A DNA stretch of 64,000 nt from Rhodoligotrophos sp. CJ14 (GTDB lineage: Bacteria; Pseudomonadota; Alphaproteobacteria; Rhizobiales; Im1), in contig NZ_CP133319.1 of NCBI RefSeq assembly GCF_038811545.1, positions 4,352,001 to 4,416,000 on the forward strand, in the 5' to 3' direction. The position numbers and the translations under genes were made by a program. Below, piece after piece: positions 54,877 through 63,085 of this stretch; within the stretch, counting starts at the first letter, position 1; the number at the start of each line of letters is the position of its first letter. Under the pieces are notes generated by a model. It searched no databases. It saw only the letters and a list, made by a program, of their open reading frames with translations, and was not told where the DNA came from.

Positions 54877-56309
54877 CAGGACCTCCCTTCGCTGGCACCG
54901 ATGGTGCGTTGCGGATCGACCGCTGGCCCCGGGGTGATGCCGGCAGCACGCACCGGCTGGCGCAAATCCATATCGGGACTGCTTTCGCCAGGATGCGGCG
55001 CATGGCTCATCAGGCGCAAGATGTAAGCGGTGCCGGCACCGAACACGATGAAATAGACCACGATGAACGTGATGAGCGAGGCGCCAACCGCAGGGGCATC
55101 CAGTGGCGAGACGGAATCGGCCGTCCGCAACAGACCATAAACAGTGTAGGGTTGCCGGCCGACTTCTGTGGTGAACCAGCCGGCAATCACCGCGACGAAA
55201 CCCGCCGGTCCCATCGCAAGCGCGAAGCGGTGCAAGGCGCGCCAGTCATAGAGCTTGTGCCGGACGCGAGCCACCACGCTGACGATCGCGAGCCCCAACA
55301 TCAGGAGGCCAAGCCCCACCATGATCCGAAAGGTCCAGAACACGATCGGCACCGGCGGCCATTCCTCGCGCGGCACGGTATTGAGACCGGCCAGCGGCGC
55401 ATCCAGCTCATGCTTCAGGATGAGAGATGAGGCCTTGGGGATGGAAATGGCATATTTGACCTCTCCCGCCTCCATATCCGGCCAGCCGAACAGCACGAGC
55501 GGGGCTCCATCCGAGTAGCTCTCGAAATGCCCCTCCATGGCCATTACCTTGACCGGCTGATGCTCCAGCGTATTGAGCCCTTGCTGATCGCCCGCCAGGA
55601 TCTGCAGGGGGGCCGCGACGGTGATGAGGCCCATCGCCATCGAGAACATAATGCGCGCGCCCTCATTAGCATTGTCGCGCAGGAGGTGCCATGCACCTAC
55701 GCCGCCCACCACCAGCGCCGTTGTGAGATAGGCTGCGAGCACAGTATGCACGAGCCGATAAGGGAATGACGGATTGAAGATGACCTGCAGCCAGTCGCGC
55801 GGAATGAACTGCCCGACGGAATTGACATCATGCCCAGTCGGCGTATGCATCCAGCTATTGGCTGAGAGAATCCAGAACGCAGAGAGCAGGGTGCCAAGGG
55901 CCACCGCCAGGGTGGCGGCGAAATGCAGCTTTGGCCCGACCCGGTTCATGCCGAACAGCATGACACCGAGAAAGCCTGCCTCGAGAAAAAAGGCGGTCAT
56001 CACCTCATAAGCCATCAGTGGCCCGATGACCGGCCCGACTTTGTCGGAATAGGCCGACCAGTTGGTGCCGAACTGGTAGGACATGACGATGCCCGACACC
56101 ACGCCCATACCGAAAGCCAGGGCAAATATTTTCACCCAATACTTGTAGAGGTTGAGATAGGCCTCTCGTCCCGTCTTGAGCCAGAGTCCCTCGAGCACAG
56201 CCAGGTAGCTGGCAAGCCCGATGGAGAATGAGGGAAAGATGAAGTGGAAGGAGACGGTGAAGGCGAACTGTATTCGCGCAAGCAGAAGCGCGTCGAAATG
56301 CTCAAACAT
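54876..56309 (-). CDS. cydA: Cytochrome bd-type ubiquinol oxidase subunit I (CIO-like)
   Basis: A 477-residue haem-carrying subunit that oxidises quinol and reduces oxygen. The start at 56309 (MFEHFDALLLARIQFAFT) places the high-spin haem ligand at His22. GDQQGLNTLEHQPVKVMAMEGHFE and GWFTTEVGRQPYTVYG (abridged) are family signatures. The protein is ~45 residues shorter than E. coli CydA, consistent with a short Q-loop as in cyanide-insensitive oxidases. The operon is cydA-cydB-DUF2474. The frame is open 28 codons upstream, but that part is not conserved. Confidence 0.94.
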   Translation of the reverse strand: MFEHFDALLLARIQFAFTVSFHFIFPSFSIGLASYLAVLEGLWLKTGREAYLNLYKYWVKIFALAFGMGVVSGIVMSYQFGTNWSAYSDKVGPVIGPLMAYEVMTAFFLEAGFLGVMLFGMNRVGPKLHFAATLAVALGTLLSAFWILSANSWMHTPTGHDVNSVGQFIPRDWLQVIFNPSFPYRLVHTVLAAYLTTALVVGGVGAWHLLRDNANEGARIMFSMAMGLITVAAPLQILAGDQQGLNTLEHQPVKVMAMEGHFESYSDGAPLVLFGWPDMEAGEVKYAISIPKASSLILKHELDAPLAGLNTVPREEWPPVPIVFWTFRIMVGLGLLMLGLAIVSVVARVRHKLYDWRALHRFALAMGPAGFVAVIAGWFTTEVGRQPYTVYGLLRTADSVSPLDAPAVGASLITFIVVYFIVFGAGTAYILRLMSHAPHPGESSPDMDLRQPVRAAGITPGPAVDPQRTIGASEGRS

Positions 56310-56424
56310 GGGTCCCCTCCATAGAAGGCCACGGCAAAAGCACGTCACGGCCAGCGATGCACCCGCATGCTCACCGCCAACCGCCCGCAGCACACCGAGC
56401 CGTCTGTCTGCTCGCGATATCTCT

Positions 56425-56441
56425 GCCCAGTTCGACTGGGC
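56425..56441. other. Hairpin in the cydA leader region
   Basis: GCCCAG-TTCGA-CTGGGC forms a perfect 6-bp stem about 115 bases upstream of cydA. TGATTTT follows on the plus strand, so it could end a plus-strand transcript, or it may be a leader structure of cydA. No FNR-type TTGAT-N4-ATCAA site is seen. Confidence 0.3.
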
Positions 56442-56576
56442 CTGATTTTACGATAATCGACAAAAGTAAAAGACAAGAGCACAGCGAGTGCCACAGGGAC
56501 GAAATGCCCTCATCGGGAGACAGAACCGCGCAACTTTGCCGCGGAGATGCCCTCAGCAAAGAAGGAATCGAGGGAT

Positions 56577-57419
56577 TTACGGGGTTTTGGCGGCTGTGGA
56601 ATTTCGCTTGAGCGCCCGGGCCGACGTGGCGAGCTTGAGTGACGTGAGCTCTTGCGGCGTAAAGTAGAAGATGCGCTCCGGCGGCGTCTCCATGGCATGG
56701 ATCCACACCTGCGGATCAACGCCCATATCGACGAGATGGCGCTGGCATTCCGCCGAGATCTGCTGTGCCCGCCCGAAATCCGCCGCGGCCATTCCGACCG
56801 CTGGTGCGCCGGCATTGGTCGGCACCGCGAAAATCTGATGGACGCCAACCGATGCGCCTTGCTCGACGCTCCGCTCAACCCCGCCGGCCAGCACCAAAGG
56901 GCAGGACGAGGCACAATACCCACGGGCTTCGACGCGGGTATTGAGCTTCCGTTCACGGATAATCCGTCCCATGGCAAGAGCATCCTGGACGGATCCGCCC
57001 GGTGAGTTCAGCACGACCGCTTTGACATAATCTCCGCGCTTTTCGATCTCCGCCCGAAATCGTTCTGCCGTGCCCGGAACGATTGTGCCTGTCGCCTCCA
57101 GCCGTCCATTGGCGACCAGTTCGATCACCATGGGCTGCTGCAGTGCGGCCCGCTGGTCGGGATCGGGATCACGCTCATCCGGCTTGGCCACATCCGGCCG
57201 CACCGAGGGCAGGAAAGGTTGAATTTTGGGGATCTCGCCAGGCAGGAGCGGATCCGCTGGCTGTGCCTGCATCCGCTCCAAGAGATCATACCCGAGGACG
57301 ATGGCGGTGAGGCCAATCAGGCCATGAAACACCAAGCGCAGAATTGTGCCGTCGGGGCGTTTGCCCAGCATGCGCCAGAAGGATGCGCGAGGGGCTTTCG
57401 AGCCGTCGGCTGTTGTCAT
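56577..57419 (-). CDS. Membrane-anchored ClpP-fold serine protease candidate (COG3904-like)
   Basis: A 280-residue protein. One N-terminal helix (about residues 28-46) anchors it; a Pro/Asp-rich linker leads to a ClpP/SppA-like periplasmic domain. VVLNSPGGSVQDALAMG supplies the oxyanion Gly-Gly; GYCASSCPLVLAGG carries the likely nucleophile Ser171 and VGVHQIF a likely catalytic His194. The flanking cysteines (CASSC) could be disulfide-bonded. It is translationally coupled to the upstream membrane protein by an ATGA overlap (57416-57419), implying a shared job. The substrate is unknown. Confidence 0.75.
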   Translation of the reverse strand: MTTADGSKAPRASFWRMLGKRPDGTILRLVFHGLIGLTAIVLGYDLLERMQAQPADPLLPGEIPKIQPFLPSVRPDVAKPDERDPDPDQRAALQQPMVIELVANGRLEATGTIVPGTAERFRAEIEKRGDYVKAVVLNSPGGSVQDALAMGRIIRERKLNTRVEARGYCASSCPLVLAGGVERSVEQGASVGVHQIFAVPTNAGAPAVGMAAADFGRAQQISAECQRHLVDMGVDPQVWIHAMETPPERIFYFTPQELTSLKLATSARALKRNSTAAKTP

Positions 57420-58759
57420 TCCTTCTTCGCAGTTCGGGTTGACGGCAGGGGAGTGATTGTAAACTCAGCGGCTGTGAGCCCGTCACGATTGCCCCCTTCG
57501 CCCCCCTTTGCGGCGGCAACGGCCAGGCGCTCTCCATCCACCTCCCGCAGCAACCGCATCGCGGATATGAGATCCGCCGCGGTCATCGATTCTGCATCCT
57601 GAGGCTGCTCTTGCCGCCGAATGGCTGCATGCACGATACATAGGATGAGCACGAGAACGGCGGGCAGCAGATCGATGGAAATGGCACCGGCCCAGCTGGG
57701 TAGGAAATCACCGGCATAACGCAAGACGGCTTCCGCCGTTGACAGCGGCTGGAAGCGCGCCGGTTCCACCGGACCGTTACCGATGATGGCTTTCGCCGCT
57801 TCCGAAAGCGCGCTGGCCTGGGCGGCCACGGCCTTCTCGACGCTGCCCACCACTTGGCTCTGGCGGCCGGCAAGATCAGCCGTCTGACCATCTGGGGCGG
57901 GCGCAATGAAGCCCGCCGCCAGGTCTTCGGCGGTCCGTTTGACCGCTGGTGCCATCGAGCTCTGTTCGAGCGCTGCAATCGTGCCGATGAGCTTCAGCGC
58001 CTCGGCGCCGAATCCGTCGCTGCGGGTTTTGATGTCGCCTTGGCCGGAAACGAACTCGCGCATTCTCGCGATCTGGCCGCTTCCCTCCGCATACAGCGCT
58101 TTAGCCCGCTCGCCGCTCTCCACGACCTCCCGGCCGAGATCATCGAGCTGGCTCGACATCTGGCTCAGAAGCTGCACGACGGTTCCGGAGCCGCCGGTGC
58201 CGGTCAAGGCTCCATTGCGCTCCGCCTCCGCCAACCTGGCGAAACGGGTTGAAGCGAGCTGAATGTCTGGAAGCAGGCTCTGCGCGCCAAGCGCCCGATT
58301 ATGCGCCGTATCAAGGTCGCGCGTATAGGCCTGCAGCGTCGTGGCAAGATGCTGCTCGATTGCAGCAGATCCGGCGAGTGCCGCGGCATTCAGCCAGGAC
58401 GACATTGCAACGATCATGAGCGAGCCAAGCAGCATGGCCCCACCGAGCCAGACTCGGCTTGCCACATCTTCCACATGCGGCAGAAAACGCATGAGGAAGG
58501 ACCAGAAAGCGTAGATCGCGATCGAGACCGCTGTCGAATAGATGATTGCGGCGAAGAATGTGATGACGGGCGAGCCGTCAAGAAGATCCCGAACGCCGAG
58601 ATAGGTGTAGACACCCGAGGCAAGCGCCAACACGCCCAGGGTTACACGCATCGTGAGGTCGATACCGGCGACACCGTCGCGAAGTCCTGATGCCATCAGA
58701 GAGGTTCCGGATCCCTTGATCTCCGATCCTGCGATTGCTTTTGGACCGCATTGTGACAT
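57416..58759 (-). CDS. Membrane protein with large helical extracytoplasmic domain, unknown
   Basis: A 447-residue protein. About three hydrophobic segments lie between residues 35 and 130 (for example LGVLALASGVYTYLGV and VWLGGAMLLGSLMIVAM). A long, Ala/Ser/Gln-rich, probably coiled-coil region runs to about residue 360. One more helix (ISIDLLPAVLVLILCIVHAAI) precedes a cytoplasmic tail. I do not recognise a family. The start is unsure: 58759 has no clear ribosome site, and the ATG at 58696 is an alternative. It is coupled to the ClpP-fold protein downstream and may present or hold its substrate. Confidence 0.65.
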   Translation of the reverse strand: MSQCGPKAIAGSEIKGSGTSLMASGLRDGVAGIDLTMRVTLGVLALASGVYTYLGVRDLLDGSPVITFFAAIIYSTAVSIAIYAFWSFLMRFLPHVEDVASRVWLGGAMLLGSLMIVAMSSWLNAAALAGSAAIEQHLATTLQAYTRDLDTAHNRALGAQSLLPDIQLASTRFARLAEAERNGALTGTGGSGTVVQLLSQMSSQLDDLGREVVESGERAKALYAEGSGQIARMREFVSGQGDIKTRSDGFGAEALKLIGTIAALEQSSMAPAVKRTAEDLAAGFIAPAPDGQTADLAGRQSQVVGSVEKAVAAQASALSEAAKAIIGNGPVEPARFQPLSTAEAVLRYAGDFLPSWAGAISIDLLPAVLVLILCIVHAAIRRQEQPQDAESMTAADLISAMRLLREVDGERLAVAAAKGGEGGNRDGLTAAEFTITPLPSTRTAKKE

Positions 58760-58813
58760 TCGTCAGTATAAGGAGACGGAGAGAAAGCTCCGCCTCCGGC
58801 GCTGTTCAGGCGA

Positions 58814-59449
58814 TTAGTATGCCCAATAGGGTCGGCAGTGCAGGCCGCCATAAGGACCGCGCCAGCACGCGCCACCTGCCCAAGGTCCGGGGCCCCAGCC
58901 CCAACCCCAGCGATGACGCCAACCCGGACCATACCACCAGTCTATGAACAAACTGATCTGCTGTCCCGATTGTGGCAACTCGCCACTGAGGGGCTTGATG
59001 TCATAGGTCAGCGTGTCGCCATCGAGACGCGGGTTGAGCAGCTCGACCACGATAATGTCATTCTTGCCATCCACCACGGTCGAGATGGAGGCATTCGGCG
59101 GGTCTTTCTGGAAGCTGTCCTTGCCCTTGTCCCAGAACTCGACGAACTTCGCCGTCAGCGCATCGCCCGTCATGCGCTCAGGTCTATCGCTGAACATGAT
59201 CGTCTGTGGCGAGACACCTTTGAGGGTCAAAGTCTTGCCGTCTGAGCTGAAGGAATCGGCTGACTGGACGAAAAGCCAGTTGGCGGCTGGCATCTCGACG
59301 ACATTCGATTTCGGATCGTTCTGTGCAGCAACTGTTTCATTTGAAGCAGCGCCGCCGGCCGTGTTGGAGCTCGCCTGCGCATACGCACTGGCACTCAATC
59401 CGGCCATCGCTGCCATAGCGAGGCCGGCAATCAGAACTCTCATCGCCAT
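58814..59449 (-). CDS. Conserved periplasmic protein with Gly/Trp/Tyr-rich tail
   Basis: A 211-residue exported protein. The start at 59449 (MAMRVLIAGLAMAAMAG) gives a signal peptide ending near AYAQ. The core reads NWLFVQSADSFSSDGKTLTL, then FSDRPERMTGDALTAKFVEFW and KPLSGELPQSGQQISLFIDW. I recall this pattern from unnamed alphaproteobacterial periplasmic proteins. The last ~40 residues are extremely rich in Gly, Trp and Tyr, a low-complexity tail probably exposed or surface-adhering. Function unknown. Confidence 0.7.
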   Translation of the reverse strand: MAMRVLIAGLAMAAMAGLSASAYAQASSNTAGGAASNETVAAQNDPKSNVVEMPAANWLFVQSADSFSSDGKTLTLKGVSPQTIMFSDRPERMTGDALTAKFVEFWDKGKDSFQKDPPNASISTVVDGKNDIIVVELLNPRLDGDTLTYDIKPLSGELPQSGQQISLFIDWWYGPGWRHRWGWGWGPGPWAGGACWRGPYGGLHCRPYWAY

Positions 59450-59546
59450 TCTCCATATGTATCGGAGTGTGGCGACGGTATGGCTTTTTCGAGACCTCAG
59501 CAATGTCTATCGATTGCCTTATCGCCGAATACCTCGCTTTTTTTGT

Positions 59547-60575
59547 TCAACGGTAAATCAAACTGAAACAGTCCAAAAAAGAGAGAAGATTGTCGCCCAG
59601 AGGAGGACAGATATAGCCGCCCTCCTGTACGATGACCGTTGGTAGGTGTAACGCAGCCAAGTGCTCCGCGATCCGGCCGAAACCCTTTGTCGTGACAGAA
59701 AGCCCGGCCAGCGGATCGGCCTCCGACGGATCGAGACCCAGAGCAATGACGAGTGCGCCGGGAGCGAAGGCGGCCACACGCTCGAGCCCCTTGTCCAACG
59801 CCTGAAGGAAGCCGTCATCGCCCGTTCCGCGCGGCAGCGGCAGGTTGAGATTATAGCCAAGGCCTGCCCCCACGCCGCGCTCATCGGCATGACCCCAGAA
59901 GAACGGATAGAACCGCACCGGATCCGCATGGATCGAGATGGTCAGCACATCGGCTCTGTCATAGAAGATGCCTTGAGTGCCATTGCCATGATGCAGGTCT
60001 ACATCGACGATTGCCACGCGCTCGTGGCGGCGACGGAGCCGTTCGGCGGCAATGGCGGAATTATTGAGGAAGCAGAACCCGCCGGCGAGGTCGCGAAAGG
60101 CATGATGGCCCGGCGGCCGGCACAGCGCATAGGCCCAATTCTCGCCCTCCAGCACCAATTGCGCTGCATGTACGGCGCTGTGTGCGCCCCTTAAGGCAGA
60201 GGTCCAGGTTTCAGCGCCAATCGGCGCGGCCGTATCGGCGATGTGATAGCCCGCTTGACCGACCGCCGATGCCGGATAGGCCCCGTCCCGCCGGTCGGGA
60301 TGGACATTTGGGATGACCTCTTCAGAGGCATTTTCGATGTGCTGCCAGCGCTCGAAAACGGTGCTCAGAAACTGCAGATATTCCGGCGTGTGAACCGCCG
60401 CGACCGGTCCTACGCCGTAATCGGCCGGTACAACGCGCTCGAGCCCTGCCCGTAATGCGGCCTCGAGCAGGATGTCCGCCCTGCGCGGCTGTTCCGGATT
60501 GGGCTTTGGCGCACCGCTCGACAGAAAGAATTTCGGATCATGGCGTCTTTGGGCGTCATCGAAGACAACTTTCAT
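59547..60575 (-). CDS. aphA: Acetylpolyamine amidohydrolase (histone deacetylase superfamily)
   Basis: A 342-residue zinc deacetylase. The start at 60575 (MKVVFDDAQRRHDP) gives the same length as the Mycoplana ramosa enzyme. The active site is complete: His157-His158 (PGHHAF), zinc ligands Asp193 and His195 (DVDLHHGNG) and Asp282 (GLDPSEADP), and catalytic Tyr321 (EGGY). Residue spacing mirrors acetylpolyamine deacetylases, which remove acetyl groups from acetylputrescine, -spermidine and -cadaverine. Divergent neighbours are an acetyltransferase and a polyamine-type transporter, which supports the call. Confidence 0.87.
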   Translation of the reverse strand: MKVVFDDAQRRHDPKFFLSSGAPKPNPEQPRRADILLEAALRAGLERVVPADYGVGPVAAVHTPEYLQFLSTVFERWQHIENASEEVIPNVHPDRRDGAYPASAVGQAGYHIADTAAPIGAETWTSALRGAHSAVHAAQLVLEGENWAYALCRPPGHHAFRDLAGGFCFLNNSAIAAERLRRRHERVAIVDVDLHHGNGTQGIFYDRADVLTISIHADPVRFYPFFWGHADERGVGAGLGYNLNLPLPRGTGDDGFLQALDKGLERVAAFAPGALVIALGLDPSEADPLAGLSVTTKGFGRIAEHLAALHLPTVIVQEGGYICPPLGDNLLSFLDCFSLIYR

Positions 60576-60702
60576 TATCATTCCCCTTGGAGCCCGCACC
60601 AACGCGCGAGCCTCACAGACCAGTTTCGGCATTCCCCCACTGCGTGCAATGATTGAGTGATAGCAGGAAGATCAGCCAAGGTCAGGAGCGGGGAGAGCTT
60701 CC

Positions 60703-61197
60703 ATGTCGGTGATCATCAGACAGGCCGAAAGCCAGGACGCCGAAACCATCGCCTACATGATTCGGGCGCACGCGCAGTTCGACGGCAAGGAGCATCTCTG
60801 CAAGATCTCCGCCGATGATGTTCGGCGCTACGGCTTCGGCGATGATGCGGTCTTCAAGGTGCTTCTGGCGGAAATCGAGGGAAGGCCAGTGGGCTCGCTC
60901 GTCTTCTATCGGACATTTTCCTCCTGGGAGGGCAAGCCGTTCCTCTTCATTGAGGATTTCTTCGTACGCGAGGAGCAGCGCGGCCGTGGTATTGGCCGCA
61001 TGCTGCTGGCGCGGGTGGCCGCGTTGGCCAAGCGACAGGGGTGTCCGCGTGTCGATTGGCACGTGCTGCAAGTGGCCGTGGCCCGGGGCTTTTACGAGCG
61101 GCTGGGCGGCAAATGGGTTGAAGATTTCCTCATCTACCGGCTCGAGGGCGCATCGCTCGATAACCTCGCCGCAGAAGGAGCGACAGATCTGGCCTAA
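60703..61197 (+). CDS. GNAT acetyltransferase, SSAT/diamine-acetyltransferase-like
   Basis: A 164-residue GNAT protein. The acetyl-CoA loop is VREEQRGRGIGRMLL (residues ~87-101). FLFIEDFFV before it and DWHVLQVAVARGFYERLGG after it match spermidine/spermine or diamine N-acetyltransferases, in which a W-x-V-L-x-x-N-x-x-A-x-x-FY motif is usual. The Asn of that motif is Val here. It probably acetylates a polyamine or an amino compound. It is 127 bases from the divergent deacetylase and upstream of the transporter genes. Confidence 0.8.
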   Translation: MSVIIRQAESQDAETIAYMIRAHAQFDGKEHLCKISADDVRRYGFGDDAVFKVLLAEIEGRPVGSLVFYRTFSSWEGKPFLFIEDFFVREEQRGRGIGRMLLARVAALAKRQGCPRVDWHVLQVAVARGFYERLGGKWVEDFLIYRLEGASLDNLAAEGATDLA

Positions 61198-61364
61198 GCA
61201 AGGGCAGAGCTTGCTGCCATGTCGAAGTGCCGTTTTGCGACCAAGGGATGACGCAGGCAGTCTGGACAGGCCCGATCTCCTGTTCTAGCCTGCAGATGGT
61301 GAGACATGCATCCGCGTAGATCTCTCATAATAATGATCACGCGGCAGCAATTGGGGGGCGTTGA

Positions 61365-62246
61365 ATGTCTGGAATGCCATTGACTGCGGCACAGGCTCGC
61401 AGGCCTTGGCTCCTCCTTGCGCCAACCTTAGTGGCCCTCTTGGTGCTGATGATCTTGCCCATCTGCATCATGTTCCTCTTTTCGTTCTACGAATTCGTGA
61501 CGGCCGGCGTGGAGAAGGACGTTTTTACCACGGCCAACTGGCGTGAGTTCTTCACAGACAGTTACTATCACTACTTCATCTGGAAAACCGTCCGGGTCGC
61601 TGCGATCACGGCGGTACTTTGCGCGATTATGGGCTATCCGCCGGCCTATTTCATCGCCATGACCCGCTTCCGGCACAAATGGCTGCTGCTGCTTTTGCTC
61701 ATCGTGCCGTTCTGGATCAGCTTCACCATCCGCACCTTCTCCTGGATCCACATCCTAGGGGAGCAGGGCATCATCAACGTGACACTGCTCTGGCTGGGCA
61801 TCATCGATCAGCCCCTGCGCATGCTCTACACGGAGGGCGCGGTGATCATGGGCATGATCCATTTTCTGCTGCCCTACATGATCCTGAATATCTATGTGAG
61901 CCTCGAGGGCATTGACCGGAACCTCATCTCGGCCGCGCGCACTCTTGGCTGCACCAATTGGGAGGCGTTCCGCGAGGTGACCCTGCCTCTCTCTCTGCCC
62001 GGATTGATGGCGGGCCTATTGCTCTGTTTCGTGCTGGCCGCGGGCAGTTACGTGACGCCCCAGATACTCGGCTCCGGTCGCGATGCCCTGTTCGGCAATC
62101 TCATCTTTGACACCATCATGGGCCAGCTGAACTGGCCGATGGGGGCAACCCTCTCGATGGTCCTTCTCGTTCTTCTCGGTGCCGTGGCGGCCGTCTATAG
62201 TCGCTATATGGGATTATCCCGCATCTTCAAAGGGTTGAGCCGATGA
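61365..62246 (+). CDS. Polyamine-type ABC transporter permease (PotB-like)
   Basis: A 293-residue permease with six predicted helices. The EAA loop EGIDRNLISAARTLGCTNWE is followed by VTLPLSLPGLMAGLLL, and IVPFWISFTIRTFSWI is the typical PotB/PotH segment. GGGGGG before the ATG serves as ribosome site. It forms an operon with the following permease (ATGA overlap) and the binding protein. Spermidine/putrescine uptake is inferred from family and context. Confidence 0.88.
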   Translation: MSGMPLTAAQARRPWLLLAPTLVALLVLMILPICIMFLFSFYEFVTAGVEKDVFTTANWREFFTDSYYHYFIWKTVRVAAITAVLCAIMGYPPAYFIAMTRFRHKWLLLLLLIVPFWISFTIRTFSWIHILGEQGIINVTLLWLGIIDQPLRMLYTEGAVIMGMIHFLLPYMILNIYVSLEGIDRNLISAARTLGCTNWEAFREVTLPLSLPGLMAGLLLCFVLAAGSYVTPQILGSGRDALFGNLIFDTIMGQLNWPMGATLSMVLLVLLGAVAAVYSRYMGLSRIFKGLSR

Positions 62247-63061
62247 GCCACTCCGCCGACACGAATGCCGGCCCGGGCTGGCAGGCGATCAAGGCGGTCA
62301 CCATACTGGTCTATATCTTCATGTTCGCGCCGATCCTGGTCGTCATGATTCTCTCATTCAACGATTCGATGTTCGGCGGCTTTCCCATGACCGGCTTCAG
62401 CCTGCGCTGGTATGAGAGGCTCGCCGAGAACGAGGCGGTGCTGCGCGCCTTCCAGACATCCCTGTGGGTCGCGCTCATCACCTCCGTGATCTGCACCGTG
62501 CTCGGGATCATGGGTGCCATGGCGTTGGTGCGCTACGACTTTCCCGGCAAGGAATGGGTGAACACTCTGGTGATCGCGCCGGCCCTCGTGCCGGAAACCG
62601 TGCTGGGCGTTGGCCTTCTGCTGCTGATCCGCTGGGCGCAGGAGCCACGCACCCTGGGCCTGATGGTGGCGGGCCATATCCTCCTGGCCTTGCCTTATGT
62701 GGTTCTTGTGGTGCAGGCTCGGCTGATCGGCATTAAGCGCGTCTATGAGGAGGCGGCTATGTCGCTGGGCGCCAATCGCTTCAACACCTTCCGCGAGATC
62801 ACGCTGCCCTTGCTCATGCCGGCGGTGGTGGCGAGCATGCTGCTCGTCTTCACCATCTCCTTCGACAATATAACCGCGAGCATGTTCTGGCGGCCGGCCG
62901 GTGTTGAGACCATGCCCACGCAGATCCTGTCGATGCTCAAGATCTCGATCAGTCCGGAAGTCAATGCGCTCGGCACTCTGATGATCGTGATCACCGTTGG
63001 CCTGCCACTTCTGGGAGGGGCACTCGCCCGCATCTTGGCGCGTGGCGCCAAACAGCCATAA
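62243..63061 (+). CDS. Polyamine-type ABC transporter permease (PotC-like)
   Basis: A 272-residue permease that overlaps the stop of the first one. FSLRWYERLAENEAVLRAFQTS and the EAA loop (KRVYEEAAMSLGANRFNTFRE, abridged, then ITLPLLMPAVVASML) are diagnostic of PotC/PotI. FDNITASMFWRPAGVETMP lies before the last helices. It pairs with the PotB-like subunit. Confidence 0.88.
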   Translation: MSHSADTNAGPGWQAIKAVTILVYIFMFAPILVVMILSFNDSMFGGFPMTGFSLRWYERLAENEAVLRAFQTSLWVALITSVICTVLGIMGAMALVRYDFPGKEWVNTLVIAPALVPETVLGVGLLLLIRWAQEPRTLGLMVAGHILLALPYVVLVVQARLIGIKRVYEEAAMSLGANRFNTFREITLPLLMPAVVASMLLVFTISFDNITASMFWRPAGVETMPTQILSMLKISISPEVNALGTLMIVITVGLPLLGGALARILARGAKQP

Positions 63062-63085
63062 CGAATGGAACGGAGGGAGCTTGCC

